A DNA stretch of 34,754 bases from contig CALIZI010000439.1 of NCBI GenBank assembly GCA_938028705.1, positions 1 through 34,754 of the forward strand, read 5' to 3'. The DNA is from an uncultured Saprospiraceae bacterium (GTDB lineage Bacteria > Bacteroidota > Bacteroidia > Chitinophagales > Saprospiraceae). The notes below the pieces were generated by a model that had not been told where the DNA came from, searched no databases, and worked only from the letters and a program-made list of their open reading frames with translations. The number at the start of each line of letters is the position of its first letter. The first letter of the stretch is position 1. A program made the translations under genes and the position numbers. Positions 32,283-34,754 of this stretch are shown piece by piece.

Positions 32283-32366
32283 TGCTGAAATGCGATAATG
32301 CTACAATATTTTCACTCATTATCGCATTGCAATTCATTCATTCTTTCATTCAAAACTCATTCATTA
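32264..32366. repeat. AATGAGTGAATG word repeat overlapping the FAD gene's end
   Basis: The left arm begins within the coding sequence (ATGAGTGAATG at about 32264) and runs on as AATGCTGAAATGCGATAATGC. The right arm is CACTCATTATCGCATTGC followed by variants of CATTCATTC, ending at the methyltransferase ATG. The words match 30948-31150. Confidence 0.75.
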
Positions 32367-33071
32367 ATGGTTGACACAACACACCGAAGCAAAGAAACCG
32401 AAATCATGGACGACCTCGACATGGAGGGCGAGCTATTGATTGATAGTTTGGATAAAATCGCAACTATCAATCAATGGCTTGGCGGCAATCAGGTGGCTTT
32501 GAGTGGTTTGAAATCACTATTGAAAAATCATCCCAAAGAAAAGGTATTATCTATCGTGGATTTGGGTTGCGGAAATGGAGATATTCTAAGAGAAATTGCC
32601 AAATTTGGCAGAAAACGTGGATTAAAATTTCAATTATTGGGCATAGATGCGAATCAAGCGACAATTGATTATGCCATCAAACTCTCCAAAGATTATCCCG
32701 AAATAAAATATATAAAACAAGATGTCCTTTCTGACGAATTTCAGCATTTAAAATACGACATTGCACTCTGCACTTTATTTCTTCATCATTTTGAAGATAA
32801 AATTGCTTTAAATTTGATACAATCCATACTTAAAAATGCAGATATTGGTTTAATTATCAATGATTTGCATCGACACCGGATGGCTTATTATCTTTTCAAT
32901 TTATTGACTTTATTTATCAAAAATAAAATGGTCAGAGAAGATGGTTTATTGTCTATTTTAAGAGGATTTAAACGAAAAGATTTAGAACATTTTGCCAGTC
33001 AAATCACCTCCAAAAGCACCATCAAATGGAAGTGGGCATTCCGTTATCAATGGATAATACATAAAAGATGA
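32367..33071 (+). CDS. SAM-dependent class I methyltransferase
   Basis: A 234-residue methyltransferase with the SAM-binding motif I IVDLGCGNGDIL, an acidic motif II (LLGIDANQATIDYA) and motif LCTLFLHHF; the rest is typical of methyltransferase domain 11/25 proteins. A hydrophobic stretch AYYLFNLLTLFI near residue 170 may bind a lipid-like substrate. The start at 32367 (MVDTTHRSKETEIMDDLDMEGE) is preferred; the frame extends 23 codons upstream only through the repeat DNA. Placed between the FAD oxidoreductase and the type III PKS, it probably methylates the polyketide product, as the methyltransferase of the Streptomyces srs alkylresorcinol operon does; this comparison is inference. Confidence 0.85.
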   Translation: MVDTTHRSKETEIMDDLDMEGELLIDSLDKIATINQWLGGNQVALSGLKSLLKNHPKEKVLSIVDLGCGNGDILREIAKFGRKRGLKFQLLGIDANQATIDYAIKLSKDYPEIKYIKQDVLSDEFQHLKYDIALCTLFLHHFEDKIALNLIQSILKNADIGLIINDLHRHRMAYYLFNLLTLFIKNKMVREDGLLSILRGFKRKDLEHFASQITSKSTIKWKWAFRYQWIIHKR

Positions 33072-33078
33072 GTAGGCT

Positions 33079-33154
33079 CGTACAGGCGATTTCAATCGCC
33101 ATGTGTAGTAAAATCAAACTTATATTTTACATGGCGAATGAATTCGCCTGTACG
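33079..33154. repeat. CGTACAGGCGAT inverted repeat
   Basis: Arms 33079-33104 and 33129-33154, 26 bp with two mismatches, built on CGTACAGGCGA and TCGCCATGT. It starts 8 bp after the methyltransferase stop and may act as a transcription terminator or mRNA-stabilising hairpin. Confidence 0.75.
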
Positions 33155-33209
33155 ATACCTGTTCTCCTCATAAAATCGTCAATGTGTCTTATATCCGCTA
33201 AATATATTC

Positions 33210-33301
33210 AAATTCCAAAAAACAAATTCCAAATTCCAATTTTGAATGTGAATTTACCTTTATATTACCAGTTGGAATTTGTTATTTGTCATTTGGAATT
33301 T
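33210..33301. repeat. AATTCCAAATTCC word-repeat hairpin before the PKS gene
   Basis: Left arm 33210-33240 (AATTCCAAAAAACAAATTCC and so on), right arm 33271-33301 (TTGGAATTTGTTATTTGTC and so on), complementary with mismatches. It ends 10 bp before the PKS start. The word also occurs at 14662-14732, 4636 and 4890. Confidence 0.75.
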
Positions 33302-33311
33302 AAAGCAAATT

Positions 33312-34361
33312 ATGGTCAAAATAAAAACAGTTGCCAAGCAACTACCGCCTTATACACGCACCACAGAGGAAATCATTCCTTACGTAAAAGCATGGATGAG
33401 CGGGCAGGAAGAGCGATTCCAACGAAAAGTCTTGAAAATCATAGGCAATGCACAGATTGATAGGCGATATTCCATTATAGATGCGGATGATATGTTTGTG
33501 CCGCGCACCTATGAAGAAAAGAATCAACTGTACATTCAAGGCACTTTGCCTTTGGCGGAAGGTGCTTTGCGAAAAGCCCTCAAAAAAGCGGATTGGGCAG
33601 CGACTGATTTGGACTATATCATTACGGTAAGTTGTACGGGATTTATGATTCCTTCGGTGGATGCGTACCTGATTAATAATGTAGGGATGCGGCAAGATAT
33701 AGTTCGTTTGCCGGTGACGAAAATGGGTTGTGCGGCAGGTGTGTCGGGAACGATTTATGCCAAAAATTTCCTCCAAGCTAACCCCGGCAAACGTGCTGCG
33801 GTCATTGCCGTTGAGTCGCCGATGTCCACCTTTCAGCAAGAAGATTTTTCGATGGTCAATATCGTCAGTGCCGCTATTTTTGGCGATGGGGCTGCCTGTG
33901 TGTTGCTTTCTTCGCATGAAAAAGACGAAGGCGTAAAGATACTAAACGAAGACATGTATCACTTCTTCGACGCGACGCACATGATGGGTTTTGAATTGAA
34001 AAACAGCGGTTTACACATGGTCTTAGACCCAAGCGTACCGGAAACCATTGCAGCGCATTTTCCGAAAATTATTTATCCCTTTTTAGAAAAATCCAATACC
34101 ACGATTCAAGACATCAATCATTTGGTCTTTCATCCGGGCGGCAAAAAAATCGTACAGACTGTCGAAAATTTATTTGGTGCAATGGGCAAAAATATTGATG
34201 ACACTAAAGAGGTTTTGCGTTTGTATGGCAATATGTCCAGCGCAACGGTTTTGTACGTATTAGAACGTTTTTTAGATAAAAATATACCTGCGGGAGAAAA
34301 GGGATTGATGTTGAGTTTTGGACCGGGTTTTTCAGCACAAAAAGTCTTATTGGAATGGTAA
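33312..34361 (+). CDS. Type III polyketide synthase (chalcone/alkylresorcinol synthase-like)
   Basis: A 349-residue homodimeric thiolase-fold enzyme that extends an acyl-CoA starter with malonyl-CoA units and cyclises the chain. The catalytic triad is complete: Cys140 in TKMGCAAGVSG, His274 in LVFHPGGKK and Asn307 in YGNMSSATV. Also present are SCTGFMIPSVD, the GDGAACVLL strand and the final GFGPG-type loop, here SFGPGFSAQKVLLEW. Bacterial relatives make alkylresorcinols, alkylpyrones or naphthalene-type products; which one cannot be read from the sequence. I chose the ATG at 33312 (MVKIKTVAKQLPPYTRTTEEI). The 11 codons before it lie in the repeat. The genes before (FAD enzyme, methyltransferase) and after (SDR) fit a tailoring pathway. 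Confidence 0.93.
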   Translation: MVKIKTVAKQLPPYTRTTEEIIPYVKAWMSGQEERFQRKVLKIIGNAQIDRRYSIIDADDMFVPRTYEEKNQLYIQGTLPLAEGALRKALKKADWAATDLDYIITVSCTGFMIPSVDAYLINNVGMRQDIVRLPVTKMGCAAGVSGTIYAKNFLQANPGKRAAVIAVESPMSTFQQEDFSMVNIVSAAIFGDGAACVLLSSHEKDEGVKILNEDMYHFFDATHMMGFELKNSGLHMVLDPSVPETIAAHFPKIIYPFLEKSNTTIQDINHLVFHPGGKKIVQTVENLFGAMGKNIDDTKEVLRLYGNMSSATVLYVLERFLDKNIPAGEKGLMLSFGPGFSAQKVLLEW

Positions 34362-34366
34362 AATAC

Positions 34367-34453
34367 AATGAGTAAATGAGAAGATGAATAAATGAGTAAA
34401 TGTTTTCATCTTGCAAAATTTACTCATTTACTCATATATTCATTTACTCATTT
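34367..34453. repeat. AATGAGTAAATG word-repeat hairpin between PKS and SDR genes
   Basis: Left arm 34367-34402 (AATGAGTAAATGAGAAGATG and so on), right arm about 34419-34453 (TTTACTCATTTACTCATATA and so on), nearly complementary. It fills almost the whole 101-bp gap. Confidence 0.8.
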
Positions 34454-34462
34454 TTAGGAAGC

Positions 34463-34754
34463 ATGACTGACGAATTTAAAAATAAAAACTACTGGGCAAT
34501 CATACTCGGAGGCTCGTCCGGTTTGGGTTTGGCTACGGCAAAAAAGCTGGCAGACTTGGGGCTGAATATCTGCGTCATTCACCGCGACAGAAAATCTACT
34601 CTTGCTGCCATTGAACAGGAATTTGACCAAATAAAAACCAAGGATATAGATTTTCTTTCTTTCAATATAGACGCTTTGAAAATTGAAAAACGCACTGAAA
34701 TTATTGATACATTAAAAGAAAAACTGGGCAATGAGGGCAAGGTAAAAATCCTCA
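34463..34754 (+). CDS. Short-chain dehydrogenase/reductase (3' end outside window)
   Basis: 97 codons are visible. The start MTDEFKNKNYWAIILGGSSGLGLATAKKLADLG shows the SDR cofactor motif (here GGSSGLG, the T/S-G-x-x-x-G-x-G form), and VIHRDRKS provides the basic residues that favour NADPH. SFNID follows at the position of the NNAG-preceding acidic strand. The GGSSG variant also resembles enoyl-ACP-reductase-like SDRs. A purine-rich AGGAAG stands 3 nt before the ATG, one of the few Shine-Dalgarno-like sequences here. It probably reduces an intermediate of the neighbouring type III PKS pathway or supplies its acyl starter. Catalytic Tyr/Lys lie beyond the window edge. Confidence 0.8.
   Translation, partial: MTDEFKNKNYWAIILGGSSGLGLATAKKLADLGLNICVIHRDRKSTLAAIEQEFDQIKTKDIDFLSFNIDALKIEKRTEIIDTLKEKLGNEGKVKIL

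Noticed and set aside
33342-33917. 191-codon frame antisense to the type III PKS
   Set aside because: Shadow of a gene with a complete catalytic triad.

Overview
The window comes from a member of the Bacteroidota, most likely an environmental Saprospiria/Chitinophagia-type lineage, although the sequence alone does not fix the family. The reasons are: a type IX secretion (T9SS) C-terminal sorting domain; a 756-residue mitochondrial-type aconitase; a carbamoyl-phosphate synthase large chain without the C-terminal regulatory domain; several promoters of the Bacteroidota form (TTG, about 20 bp, TAnnTTTG); almost no Shine-Dalgarno sequences; and a recognisable Bacteroidota type III polyketide cluster. 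No rRNA, tRNA or CRISPR array was seen.

Layout. 1-6007 (minus): a very large secreted YD/RHS-type protein, cut by the window edge, and an S74-chaperone protein with a T9SS tail. 6771-9421 (minus): an EpsI-like membrane protein, an alpha/beta esterase and a multi-pass membrane protein; a MITE-like element sits between the last two. 9534-10943: a PLP decarboxylase. 11041-14596 (minus): a small membrane protein, a double-esterase fusion and a beta-propeller phytase lipoprotein. 14624-16005: a gene-free stretch of nested palindromes ending in the aconitase promoter. 16006-18276: aconitase. 18331-20560: a two-gene ATPase-HNH (Septu-like) defence cassette, followed by a duplicated 3' end of aconitase. 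20741-26808: a Uma2-fold protein, carB, truA and an RhlE-type helicase. 27103-27407: a 5'-truncated group II intron. 27450-30698: a Thr/Pro-rich protein, a small lipoprotein and a TolC-family protein. 31155-34754: FAD oxidoreductase, methyltransferase, type III PKS and an SDR cut by the edge, probably one phenolic-lipid or polyketide pathway.

The most notable locus is 18191-20700. The ATPase-HNH operon is bracketed by 140-bp direct repeats of the aconitase 3' end plus its terminator. The right copy differs almost only by synonymous third-position changes and by changes that keep the terminator stem paired. It therefore looks like a once-functional allele displaced by insertion of the cassette.

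The second theme is the intergenic DNA. Nearly every gap carries a long hairpin whose arms are built from a short repeated word, with a different word at each locus (GAGTAACGAGT, AATGTAAAATGT, CAANNN/TTGNNN, AATGAGTGAATG, AATTCCAAATTCC and others). Some of these have grown into the ends of genes. In addition there is a MITE-like family with TA target duplications (two full copies, one solo end and one possible relative).
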